From contig NZ_PXOH01000007.1 of NCBI RefSeq assembly GCF_003007785.1, positions 124,001 to 188,000 on the forward strand: 64,000 nt of DNA. Reading direction: 5' to 3'. This DNA is from Aphanothece hegewaldii CCALA 016. GTDB taxonomy: Bacteria; Cyanobacteriota; Cyanobacteriia; Cyanobacteriales; Microcystaceae. Shown here piece after piece: positions 15,959 to 24,060 of this stretch (position 1 is its first letter; the number at the start of each line of letters is the position of its first letter). The notes under the pieces were generated by a model. The model worked only from the letters and a program-made list of their open reading frames with translations. It searched no databases and had not been told where the DNA came from. The position numbers and the translations under genes are program-made.

Positions 15959-16789
15959 TTAGTTGTTTTGAGTCGCTTGTCTAACTTGTTCGATTTCTAA
16001 GTCTAAAGCTTGTGCAATTTGCTCCTTACCCAAACCTAACGCCACTAAACGAGGAATAGATTCTAGTTTTGCGGCTATTTTCCCTTGCTCGATGCCTTGC
16101 TCGATGCCTTGCTCGATGCCTTGCTGTCTACCTTCTTCTAAGCCTTCCTCTTTGGCTTCTTGATACACTCTAGTTTGTTTTAAATCACTTAAACTAAACA
16201 TTGCTTCTATCTCCTGTCTACTGAGTTTCGGTAACTTATAAACTAAGATCGTCTCTATTAATTGTAAAAGTTCTCGCTGTTGTTTGGCTTGTGGAAATTC
16301 TTGTCTAACTTGTTGAACTAATCCTCTTCCTTGCTCAATGGCTCTTTTTTTTGGAGCTATAATTAATTTTAAAATAGCTAGTCCCACCGAATCAGTATTG
16401 ATTAATTAATCAAGGTAAAAACGAGACACTCTCCCTGAGTTTAGCAATTCTTGATAACGAGAAGTTTCTCCAACTTCAATTCGACGTTGAGGATAAATAA
16501 TTACTCCTTGCCAATTATTGCCTAAGTCCGTTTGATGCAGATAGAGAAAGATTTCACAAAAAAATCGAGAGTAAAACTTATTATCTTTTTGAAACTGAAC
16601 TTCAACAAAGTAAATCGGTGAATCAGAAGTATCTGGAAGAAATACGCCATCTAGACGGAAAGCAAGTTGTTTAACCTCGACAGAGGAGAATTGATAATGA
16701 TTAGCGGTTTCAGGTGGCAGGTTAAGCAGTTCAAAAAAGAAATGGGGAAAAGTTTGAAATAGTTGATAAAAAAGTGTATCCGTTTTCAC
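15959..16789 (-). pseudogene. DUF2887/Rpn-family nuclease with in-frame stop
   Basis: The two open frames 16789-16406 and 16387-15959 are in the same reading frame, separated by a single TAA at 16406-16408. Reading through gives YLD-stop-LINTDSVGLAILKLI; relatives have Glu at the stop, so one G-to-T change (GAA to TAA) explains it. The N-terminal part shows the PD-(D/E)XK-type RLDGVFLPD and IYFVEVQFQ strands; the C-terminal part has the GIEQGIEQGIEQGK repeat. It is the second broken Rpn-like gene in this window. It lies next to the orphan DNA methylase. Confidence 0.85.
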
Positions 16790-16822
16790 AAAATTACGGG
16801 AATAGGTTACAGTTAAACAGAA

Positions 16823-17836
16823 TTATAAGACAGAACTGGTGATCTGTTTTTTCTCTTGTAAAGATAAAGTCAAAGTTTTTATAATTTGTTCGGCTACAGC
16901 TTCAACTACAGGGATAGCGACTGAGTTTCCAAATTGTTTATAAGCTTGTACATCACTAACAACGATTTTAAAACTTTCGGGAAATCCTTGTAATCTTGCC
17001 CATTCTCGCGGTGTCATTCTTCTGACCTTAGATTTATTGACTTCTCCTTTAATACGAGTAACTGGTATAAAATTCGTCAATCGTTCATCAACTACTAAAT
17101 TTCTTTCTTTTCCCATTCCACCGACAACTAAAGAGTTAGCTACTCCATCAGGTTTAATAATTTCATAACCAAACCCATTACCTTTATTTTGATGTCTTTC
17201 TCTATGTTTGACCAATGTTCCTAAATATTGCTCAGATAAATAATATTTAACGCTTACTTCGGTTTTTTCTAAAATATCTTTTATTAAAACGATTTTACCT
17301 ATAGATTTAGGATATGAAAAATTAAAAATGTTTAAATCTTTTCTAAAACCAACAATAAATATTCTAGGTCTATTTTGAGGTACACCAAAGTTTCTGGCAT
17401 TCAATATTTTAGGTGAAGGAACAAAATATTGTAGATCATTTTCTAAAATATCTAATATTGTTCTTAACGTTTTACCTTTATTATGTGTTAATAAACCTTG
17501 AACATTTTCTAACAAAAAAGCTTTAGGTTTCTTAACATTAATAATACGTGCAATCTCAAAGAACAAAGTTCCTCTTGCATCCTCAAAACCATTTTTTCTA
17601 CCTGCTATACTAAAAGCTTGACAGGGAAAACCTGCACACAAAATATCATGGTTTGGGACTACATTTTCATCTAACTGTCTGATATCATCATTCTCTGGTA
17701 AATGACCAAAATTTTCTAAATATACTTTTCTAGAATAAGAATCAATTTCAGATGAAAAAACACATTTACAACCTAAATTTTCTAAGGCAATTCTAAAACC
17801 TCCTATCCCTGCAAATAAATCAATAAAAGTTAACAT
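16823..17836 (-). CDS. DNA (cytosine-5) methyltransferase
   Basis: A 337-residue C5-methyltransferase that transfers a methyl group from S-adenosylmethionine to cytosine in a specific DNA site. Motif I is FIDLFAGIGGFRIAL, motif IV GFPCQAFS with the catalytic cysteine, motif VI ENVQGL, motif VIII QNRPRIFIVG, and motif X FGNSVAIPVVEAVA. The target-recognition region lies around 210-270, but the specificity cannot be read from it. The gene is more AT-rich than its neighbours and no restriction endonuclease is adjacent, so it looks like an orphan or a horizontally acquired enzyme. Methylation of HIP1-like CGATCG is one possibility only. Confidence 0.95.
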   Translation of the reverse strand: MLTFIDLFAGIGGFRIALENLGCKCVFSSEIDSYSRKVYLENFGHLPENDDIRQLDENVVPNHDILCAGFPCQAFSIAGRKNGFEDARGTLFFEIARIINVKKPKAFLLENVQGLLTHNKGKTLRTILDILENDLQYFVPSPKILNARNFGVPQNRPRIFIVGFRKDLNIFNFSYPKSIGKIVLIKDILEKTEVSVKYYLSEQYLGTLVKHRERHQNKGNGFGYEIIKPDGVANSLVVGGMGKERNLVVDERLTNFIPVTRIKGEVNKSKVRRMTPREWARLQGFPESFKIVVSDVQAYKQFGNSVAIPVVEAVAEQIIKTLTLSLQEKKQITSSVL

Positions 17837-17914
17837 ATTATAACTAATAGCAATTTTTTAATTTTATCTCAAGGTTTATTCCTTTTCAAAGAAATAAGAT
17901 ACAGATGATTTGTC

Positions 17915-17934
17915 GGGGTTTGGTCTCCCAACCC
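17915..17934. repeat. Dispersed palindrome family A, copy 4
   Basis: GGGGTTTGGTCTCCCAACCC: the family core with one mismatch in the 3' arm. It sits in the gap between the methylase and cupin genes. Confidence 0.7.
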
Positions 17935-18027
17935 AACCTATCTATATCTATCTTAAAAAAATAAGATAAATCAGCTTCGTAATTTTTCGATTAATATAGG
18001 ATATCACATATCTTTAAAAGCAAAAAT

Positions 18028-18363
18028 TTAGATATTTTCAAATTCTCCCATTTCTCCGAGCCTTATCGTAATTAATTCTACATCGGTTAATGCTTCATGG
18101 GGGCCTTGTCTAGTTCCTTTTGGTGTAATCCAAAAACATCCTGCTTCGCACAGCCTCTCACCCGTTTTAAGGCTACCAGAGACGACAAAAACATATTCAT
18201 CAGATGGATGAGTATGTACAGGTATGATAGTTCCCTGTTTCATTTTTAAGCGATGAATCGAACCTTGAGAAACAGGTTCAGCTAAAACAACCCAACTTGT
18301 TCCGAGGAATGCGCTTAAATCTGTGTATTCTTGGGTGGAAGCATCTTTAAATATTTGAGTCAT
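18028..18363 (-). CDS. Cupin-domain protein, ChrR-like
   Basis: A 111-residue single-domain cupin. The metal-binding motif 1 is HTHPSDEYVFVVSGSL (His-X-His and Glu), and motif 2 is around FWITPKGTRQGPHE with the fourth ligand His. Proteins of this size resemble the ChrR C-terminal cupin that senses singlet oxygen or other signals, but no anti-sigma zinc domain is attached and no sigma factor lies beside it. The enzymatic or sensing role is unknown. It is divergent from the small ORF pair that follows. Confidence 0.82.
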   Translation of the reverse strand: MTQIFKDASTQEYTDLSAFLGTSWVVLAEPVSQGSIHRLKMKQGTIIPVHTHPSDEYVFVVSGSLKTGERLCEAGCFWITPKGTRQGPHEALTDVELITIRLGEMGEFENI

Positions 18364-18379
18364 TATGCTAAAATTTTTT

Positions 18380-18631
18380 ATGTTTGAATAAATATGTGAT
18401 AATAATTATAAATCTATATTTGGATATTTAGCTATCGAAAGACAGACGTTTAACGCTTTAGAACGGGCTGCTTTATCACTTCAACGTATTGTTACTGACT
18501 TATATAGTGAAGCAGATAACGCAGTTGAGCAGGAAAATTATAATGATGCTAGTTTACTTCAAAGTCAAGCAGATTTACTGTATGAAGTGGTAGAGAATTT
18601 AGAAACGATATTGACAGAACAAGAGGAATAA
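18380..18631 (+). pseudogene. Small helical ORF lacking a usable start
   Basis: From 18392 an open frame of 79 codons reads FGYLAIERQTFNALERAALS and ends ENLETILTEQEE, a strongly helical, acidic sequence that looks genuinely coding. It has no plausibly placed ATG, GTG or TTG. The only upstream ATG (18380) is in frame but is followed after two codons by TAA (18389-18391). It may be a gene broken at codon 4, or it may use a rare start such as ATA or ATT. The downstream ORF begins 4 bp after its stop, as in an operon. I do not recognise the family. Confidence 0.5.
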
Positions 18632-18635
18632 ATCA

Positions 18636-18836
18636 ATGATGGAAGAATTAAAAACACAAATAAAGTATGAATCAAATCGAGCCGCGCGATTAAGTAAAGA
18701 AGCTATAGAAGCATTTGAGGATAACAATAAAATACAAGGAAAGGCACTGATGAATGAAGCTAGAGCAGCATCTAAAAACTGTCAGAATCTTATTAAACAA
18801 TTTAATGATGTTTCTGTGAGTATAGAACAATCCTAA
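18636..18836 (+). CDS. Small helical hypothetical protein
   Basis: A 66-residue protein, almost entirely helical by composition (MEELKTQIKYESNRAARLSK, then EARAASKNCQNLIKQF). It starts ATGATG with GAGG 11 bp upstream. It lies 4 bp after the stop of the preceding helical ORF, which suggests translational coupling and a two-component helical complex. It has no signal peptide or membrane segment. I do not recognise a family, and the function is unknown. Confidence 0.6.
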   Translation: MMEELKTQIKYESNRAARLSKEAIEAFEDNNKIQGKALMNEARAASKNCQNLIKQFNDVSVSIEQS

Positions 18837-18843
18837 AAATATT

Positions 18844-19596
18844 TTATTCTCCCCATTCATCAAGTCTATCTTGTTGAGTTTTCATCAATTTTTCTCTTAT
18901 TACTTGCCAATTAATATCAGGATAGCTAATTTGACTTTCTAATTTTCCTCCTTGTAAATATAAAACTTTTTGAGCAAATTTTTCAGTAATTTCTAACTGA
19001 TGATTGACCATTAAAATCGACATGATTTTCTGTTCTGTCAATTCTTTTAGAACATCAATTAAATGATTAGCCATTCCTAAATCTAAGGCTGAAGTGGGTT
19101 CATCAAGTAATAATATTTGCGGTTGCATGATTAAACCACGCGCAATAGAAATAATTTGGCGTTGTCCTAAAGAGAGTTGTAATTCATTGCGTTCTAACCA
19201 TTCATAAGGAATTAATAAACGATTAATCCATGTGTTAATTCTATCTGATATTTCTTGTTTAGAACGTTTTTGCAAGACTAAAGGATAAACTAAAGTTTCT
19301 TGAACCGTCATGCCTAATAATTTCGGTTCTTGGGGAACTAATACAATTTGTTGACGCAGGGAAATAATAGGTATTTTTTGAATTGGTTGATGGTTATAAA
19401 ATATTTGTCCTTCGGTGGGTTCACTTAAGCGATTTAGTAGACGTAAAAGGGTGGTTTTTCCTGCACCTGATGAGCCAATAATAGCAATACGATCGCCTAA
19501 ATTCACCCCAAACGAAATATCTTTTAACAGATAATTCTTACCAAGAGAAGCGGTTAAACCAACCTGTTGTAACTCCAGAATAGAATCGTCATTCAT
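18844..19596 (-). CDS. ABC transporter ATPase, FetA-like
   Basis: A 250-residue ATP-binding subunit. Walker A is GSSGAGKTT, the Q-loop is VLVPQEPKLLGMTVQETLVYPL, the signature is LSLGQRQI (LSGGQ with Gly to Leu), Walker B is ILLLDEPTSALD, and the H-loop is VNHQ. The Q-loop context and length resemble FetA/YbbL and PstB-like ATPases. It starts 3 bp after the stop of the site-2 protease gene, so the two are almost certainly co-transcribed. No permease (FetB-type) gene follows in the window, so partner and substrate are unknown. Confidence 0.86.
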   Translation of the reverse strand: MNDDSILELQQVGLTASLGKNYLLKDISFGVNLGDRIAIIGSSGAGKTTLLRLLNRLSEPTEGQIFYNHQPIQKIPIISLRQQIVLVPQEPKLLGMTVQETLVYPLVLQKRSKQEISDRINTWINRLLIPYEWLERNELQLSLGQRQIISIARGLIMQPQILLLDEPTSALDLGMANHLIDVLKELTEQKIMSILMVNHQLEITEKFAQKVLYLQGGKLESQISYPDINWQVIREKLMKTQQDRLDEWGE

Positions 19597-19599
19597 TTT

Positions 19600-21102
19600 T
19601 TATCCAATTCCCAATTGTCCCGCTAAAGAAGGACTCAAAGGAATAAGTGTTGCTAACATCAAAAATAGCGCAAGTAAACCCCAAGCTGCGCGAGTGTCAT
19701 CGGGTTCTGAGAGTTCATTTAAGCTAGGACGTTCTAAATCTCGTTGTAAGAAAAGGACTAAAATTGTCCAATATAAAGGAATCGGATTAATCGGATTAAC
19801 TATCGCAATAATCCCTAAAATAACTAAGGTAATAATTGTGGTTCTTCGCGCCACTTTACGACCATATATTGCTTGTACAATTCTTCCCCCATCGAGTTGA
19901 CCTGCGGGCAAAAGATTCAAAGCAGTAATTACTAATCCAAGCCATCCAACAATCATCAAAGGATTAATATCAATAATCGTTTTTTGCAGTTCATCACCTA
20001 AAACAACTCTCGCTAATGAACCGACTAAAATTGAACTTTGGAAAAACTGACTGGGAATTTGAAAAAGGCTACCTGTATGGGATAAAGTTAGACCAATCAC
20101 TAATAAGATTAAAGAAACAATTCCCCCTAAAGCAGGCCCTGCAAACGCCACATCAAATAATGCTGTTCTATTGGGGACTAAAGATTCAAAACGAGTAATT
20201 GCACCAAAAGAACCTATCTGCCCAGTAGGAAGGAAAAAAGGAATACTTAAACGAATATTGTAACGATTTGCCAGGATACGATGACCGATTTCATGAGATA
20301 CTAAAACTGCCCAAAGTCCTAAAGACATTGGAACGGTTTCTAAAGTGCGTCCCCAGTTAGAAAAAAGATCGAATCCTAATAATAATCCTGCCGCTTCTAA
20401 ACTGGTTAAAATCGTCGCACCAATTAGAAGAATTGCAATATATTTTTGCGTTGTTGTTGTTGGTTGAGGATCATTCGCACTCGGCAAAATAATCACAACA
20501 GGTTTATTTTCTGCACCTTCGACTAAAAAAAGACGATATTTCTCGCCAAAATGCTCTTTTAATTTTTCCGAAAGTCGTTGATAGCTTTCTTCTATTTCAC
20601 CCCGAAGATTTCCGCGAAAAATTGCCCCTTCTTGATAGGGAATGGTTTCTGTGGCAAAAAAGGTATCAATACCAAAAATACTTTTAATGGTTTTTAAATC
20701 TTCTTCAGGAATTGGTAAAACATCGGGTAAAACTTTCGCTTCGACTGTCGATACTACTTTTGAATTATTCGAGTTATGTTCGATTTGTTCAGATTGAATT
20801 CTTTGTGCTGCTCGTTCTCTAAGAATAGTATCTTGTCCCGCCGAACGCAAACGCTTACCAAGATAAATATAAACGATCGTTGAAATGATGAGTAATGAAA
20901 TAATCGCCACGAGATTAAGATAAATTCCAGCCGCAAAAAGCCCGAAAAAAACGAGCCAAGGAGCCATTAAAATAACAGATTGTAACCAAGCTAATAGCCC
21001 CAACTTACCATACACTCTAGAGCGATTGTAACCCCAAGTCAAGATCACTAGAGCCAGTACAAGAATTAAAACAATAGCAGTGGTTTCGGAAACATTTAAC
21101 AT
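19600..21102 (-). CDS. Site-2 protease family (M50) membrane metalloprotease
   Basis: A 500-residue polytopic membrane protease of the plastid EGY/cyanobacterial type. Two N-terminal helices precede a soluble region (about 95-215) that contains the IFGIDTFFATETIPYQEGAIF segment of this subfamily. The zinc motif HEIGH lies near residue 270 and the third ligand in LNLLPAGQLDGG near 395. Site-2 proteases cleave transmembrane substrates within the membrane, often anti-sigma factors. The substrate here is unknown. It is followed 3 bp later by an ABC ATPase gene. Confidence 0.92.
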   Translation of the reverse strand: MLNVSETTAIVLILVLALVILTWGYNRSRVYGKLGLLAWLQSVILMAPWLVFFGLFAAGIYLNLVAIISLLIISTIVYIYLGKRLRSAGQDTILRERAAQRIQSEQIEHNSNNSKVVSTVEAKVLPDVLPIPEEDLKTIKSIFGIDTFFATETIPYQEGAIFRGNLRGEIEESYQRLSEKLKEHFGEKYRLFLVEGAENKPVVIILPSANDPQPTTTTQKYIAILLIGATILTSLEAAGLLLGFDLFSNWGRTLETVPMSLGLWAVLVSHEIGHRILANRYNIRLSIPFFLPTGQIGSFGAITRFESLVPNRTALFDVAFAGPALGGIVSLILLVIGLTLSHTGSLFQIPSQFFQSSILVGSLARVVLGDELQKTIIDINPLMIVGWLGLVITALNLLPAGQLDGGRIVQAIYGRKVARRTTIITLVILGIIAIVNPINPIPLYWTILVLFLQRDLERPSLNELSEPDDTRAAWGLLALFLMLATLIPLSPSLAGQLGIG

Positions 21103-21123
21103 TAGGTTTTAAAAATAATTAAT

Positions 21124-22041
21124 TTAAGGTTTATTACTTGCTAAAAGGGCAGAACGTAAGTTACCTTGATGATCATTGAGTAAACGATCGCATATTTTTT
21201 CATCCAACCCACTCCAGTGCATTAATAAAGCTAGTTTAACCTTTTTGCCGCTTTTTTCTAATAATAATCCTGCTTCTTCGCGGTTTAAACTGGTTAGATC
21301 TTGGATTATTCTTAAAGCGCGATCGTGTAATTTACGATTTGTTACAGCAACATCGATCATGCGATTTCCGTATACTTTACCGAGTTTAACCATTGTGCCA
21401 GTCGATAGAATATTCAGTGCCATTTTAGTCACTGTACCCGCTTTGAGACGAGTGGAACCGGCTAAAATTTCTGGCCCAGTCAGTAAACGAATATCAACAT
21501 CAGCGATAATTTCTACCTGTTCTAATGGTACACAACTCATCGAAATTGTTGTCGCACCTCGACGTTTAGCCTCTTCTAATGCACCATGTACATAAGGAGT
21601 GGTTCCCCCTGCCATAATTCCGACAACCACATCGACTGCGGTGATCTTTCGTTCTGCGATCGCCGACGCGCCATCTTCTTTTTGATCTTCTAATCCTTCA
21701 GAACTTTTTATCAGTGCTGATGTACCACCTGCGATAATTCCTTGAACTAAGTCGGGTGGTGTACAAAAAGTTGGGGGACATTCGGCAGCATCGAGTACCC
21801 CTAATCTGCCACTGGTTCCCGCGCCAATATAAAAAAGTCTACCGCCTAAGGATAGAGATTCGCTAGTGAGATCGATCGCCTTGGCAAGTTCAATACGTGC
21901 ATTAGCGATCGCCTTTAAAGTTTGGGTATCTTCTTGATTAAAAAGATCAACTAATTCTATAGTCGTTAGTTCATCTAAATTTTGGCTATTGGGGTTAATC
22001 TGTTCGGTGAGGAGATACCCTCTATTTTCGAGTGTTTCCAT
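21124..22041 (-). CDS. murQ: N-acetylmuramic acid 6-phosphate etherase
   Basis: A 305-residue SIS-domain etherase that splits D-lactate from MurNAc-6-phosphate in peptidoglycan recycling. Recognisable features are the sugar-phosphate loop GGRLFYIGAGTSGRLGVLDAAECPPTF (about residues 60-86) and the SIS core GIMAGGTTPYVHGALEEA. ATG at 22041 is preferred to the TTG one codon upstream. The length matches the family. Its gene lies 4 bp upstream of nothing essential to the pathway: no murK, anmK or nag gene is adjacent. The DUF3110 gene precedes it by only 7 bp, so the two are probably co-transcribed. Confidence 0.95.
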   Translation of the reverse strand: METLENRGYLLTEQINPNSQNLDELTTIELVDLFNQEDTQTLKAIANARIELAKAIDLTSESLSLGGRLFYIGAGTSGRLGVLDAAECPPTFCTPPDLVQGIIAGGTSALIKSSEGLEDQKEDGASAIAERKITAVDVVVGIMAGGTTPYVHGALEEAKRRGATTISMSCVPLEQVEIIADVDIRLLTGPEILAGSTRLKAGTVTKMALNILSTGTMVKLGKVYGNRMIDVAVTNRKLHDRALRIIQDLTSLNREEAGLLLEKSGKKVKLALLMHWSGLDEKICDRLLNDHQGNLRSALLASNKP

Positions 22042-22048
22042 CAATGTT

Positions 22049-22426
22049 TTACACTAATCCTTCGAGTTGACGACGAATGCGATCGAGTTCTGATTCTGAC
22101 ATTTCCGACTGGGTTTCGACCGCTAATGGTTCCCCTTCCGTAGTCCAATCAGGACTGGTAACATTTTGTTCAGGTGGAATAGCCAACATCCCATCTTTGA
22201 TCAGTTCCCATTCATAAGCTGCCTCTCGACAAAATTCTTCAATTTCTTCTGAGTCAACCGCTTCAACTGTGGGCGTGGGGAAATCTTGCGCTTCTAATAA
22301 CAAAGCGTAGCGCTCTGCATCATCTTCTGATTCAAACATTAATACTTTATTCTGAGAACCCACTTGTACTGTATGAATTCCCTCGTTTTCAGTTCGGGCA
22401 TTAAAAAGTAAGACGTATACACGCAT
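22049..22426 (-). CDS. DUF3110 protein
   Basis: A 125-residue soluble protein of the cyanobacterial and chloroplast DUF3110 family. The conserved part is MRVYVLLFNARTENEGIHTV, then VLMFESEDDAERYALLLEAQDFPTP and VDSEEIEEFC; the C-terminus is acidic and variable. ATG at 22426 is preferred over the TTG 15 bases upstream because it begins the conserved strand. Function unknown. It lies 7 bp ahead of murQ and is divergent from cpcE. Confidence 0.85.
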   Translation of the reverse strand: MRVYVLLFNARTENEGIHTVQVGSQNKVLMFESEDDAERYALLLEAQDFPTPTVEAVDSEEIEEFCREAAYEWELIKDGMLAIPPEQNVTSPDWTTEGEPLAVETQSEMSESELDRIRRQLEGLV

Positions 22427-22587
22427 AGAAATCAATTTCAATTAAAGGATTTTTTATCTACTCTACTAGATTCCGTCCATCATCGAATCGAGATGATATG
22501 ATTATTTAATCTGCGTCAAAGCTTGCCGTATAATAGATCAAAGGTTACTCTACACTAAAACAGAATTTTTATAAATCTTAAATTCTA

Positions 22588-23406
22588 ATGTCTGATTTTG
22601 CCGAATACGAGTCTAATAGTCCCTCTCTCACCGTTGAACAAGCCCTCGCTAACCTACAACAAAAAGACGATTCAGGTTTACGTTATTATGCCGCATGGTG
22701 GTTAGGACGGTTCCGTGTCAAAGAACCAGAAGCGATTACAATGCTGATTGATGCTTTAGGTGATCAAACCGATCGCACTCCCGATGGGGGTTATCCTCTG
22801 CGACGCAATGCAGCCACCGCATTAGGTAAACTCGAATCGATCGCCGCCGTTCCTGCATTAATCGACTGTCTCGCCTGTGAAGATTATTATGTCAGAGAAT
22901 CCGCCGCCTTTGCCCTCGAAATGATTGGCGATGAGCAATGTATTCCTGCTTTAATTAATCTACTTGATGGAGGTGTCGAAGCAGCAGTGCAGGTGGACGG
23001 TAAACCTCATCTGAGACAGCCATACGAGGCTATTTTAGAGGCATTGGGGACACTGGGAGCGCGAAACGCTATTTTAATGATTGAACCATTTCTAGCCCAT
23101 TCTACCGAAAAGGTACAATATGCAGCAGCACGAGCATTATATCAACTGACGGGAGAAAATCGTTATGGCGATCGTCTAATTCAAGCCTTAGACGGAAAAG
23201 ACCTACAGTTACGCCGTTCTGCTTTAATGGATTTAGGAGCGATCGGTTATTTAAACGCAGCCGACCCCATCTATAATACTTTGGCAGAAAATAGTTTAAA
23301 ACTGATTGCCCTCAAAGGATTACTCGAAAATCATCTTAAACAACAGTCGGATGCTTTATCTGATCAAAGTAAACACGTGATGGAACTGATGGACGGATTA
23401 TTATGA
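22588..23406 (+). CDS. cpcE: Phycocyanin alpha-subunit phycocyanobilin lyase, CpcE
   Basis: A 272-residue HEAT-like repeat protein. CpcE with CpcF forms the heterodimeric lyase that attaches phycocyanobilin to Cys84 of CpcA. The N-terminal LTVEQALANLQQKDDSGLRYYAAWWLGRFRV and the PLRRNAATALGKLE and YYVRESAAFALEMIGDE repeats are typical. The stop overlaps the cpcF start in ATGA, so translation is coupled. It is unlinked to the cpc operon by about 35 kb, whereas in many cyanobacteria cpcEF follows cpcD. Confidence 0.96.
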   Translation: MSDFAEYESNSPSLTVEQALANLQQKDDSGLRYYAAWWLGRFRVKEPEAITMLIDALGDQTDRTPDGGYPLRRNAATALGKLESIAAVPALIDCLACEDYYVRESAAFALEMIGDEQCIPALINLLDGGVEAAVQVDGKPHLRQPYEAILEALGTLGARNAILMIEPFLAHSTEKVQYAAARALYQLTGENRYGDRLIQALDGKDLQLRRSALMDLGAIGYLNAADPIYNTLAENSLKLIALKGLLENHLKQQSDALSDQSKHVMELMDGLL

Positions 23407-24047
23407 AAACAATGGAAAATCACGTAACAGAACTCATTCAAGCAGTCGAAAAAGCAGATACATCCGAGGGTTTACTCGATGCAGTTAAAGCCCTTTGTGC
23501 CATTCGTCATCAAGCCGCTATTTCTACTTTAATCGATGTTTTAAAATACAATAATCCTGGGGCTGCTGTTGCTGCTGTTGATGGCTTGATCGAGATGGGC
23601 GATATTGCGGTTTCTCCTATTTTAGAACAAGTGGACGGCTATAATTATGGGGCGAGAGCTTGGGCTACTCGTGCCTTAGCTGGAATTGGTGATCCTCGTG
23701 CCTTAGAATTATTATTAGATGCTGCCCTTAATGATTTTTCTCTGAGTGTGCGTCGTTCGGCGGCTAAAGGTTTAGGGGGTATTCGTTGGGAAAAAATGCC
23801 CTTAAAGGATGCTACAAGAGCAAAACAAGAAGTTTTAGCAGCTTTACTCAAAGTATCTCAAGATCCCGAATGGGTGGTACGTTATGCGGCTATTGTGGGT
23901 TTAGAAAATTTTGCGATCTCTACAGATGGGACATTTCAACTAGAGGAAATTTTTACACGGTTTCAAGAAATGAGAGAATCAGAAAATGAACCCGTCATTT
24001 GCGCCCGTATTCAGTTAGCGGAGAGTGTTTTAGATAAATATAGATGA
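23403..24047 (+). CDS. cpcF: Phycocyanin alpha-subunit phycocyanobilin lyase, CpcF
   Basis: A 214-residue HEAT-repeat partner of CpcE. Repeats include AAISTLIDVLKYNNPGAAVA, YNYGARAWATRALAGIGDP and SLSVRRSAAKGLGGIRWEKM. The last matches the CpcF signature. The complex handles bilin attachment, and in vitro detachment, at CpcA Cys84. It begins inside the cpcE stop codon. It is convergent with the STAND/WD40 gene with only 13 bp between the stops. Confidence 0.95.
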   Translation: MKTMENHVTELIQAVEKADTSEGLLDAVKALCAIRHQAAISTLIDVLKYNNPGAAVAAVDGLIEMGDIAVSPILEQVDGYNYGARAWATRALAGIGDPRALELLLDAALNDFSLSVRRSAAKGLGGIRWEKMPLKDATRAKQEVLAALLKVSQDPEWVVRYAAIVGLENFAISTDGTFQLEEIFTRFQEMRESENEPVICARIQLAESVLDKYR

Positions 24048-24060
24048 ATATCGCAATGAA

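Noticed and set aside
16823..18363. Restriction-modification system
   Set aside because: Only the methylase is present; the neighbours are a broken Rpn gene and a cupin, with no endonuclease.
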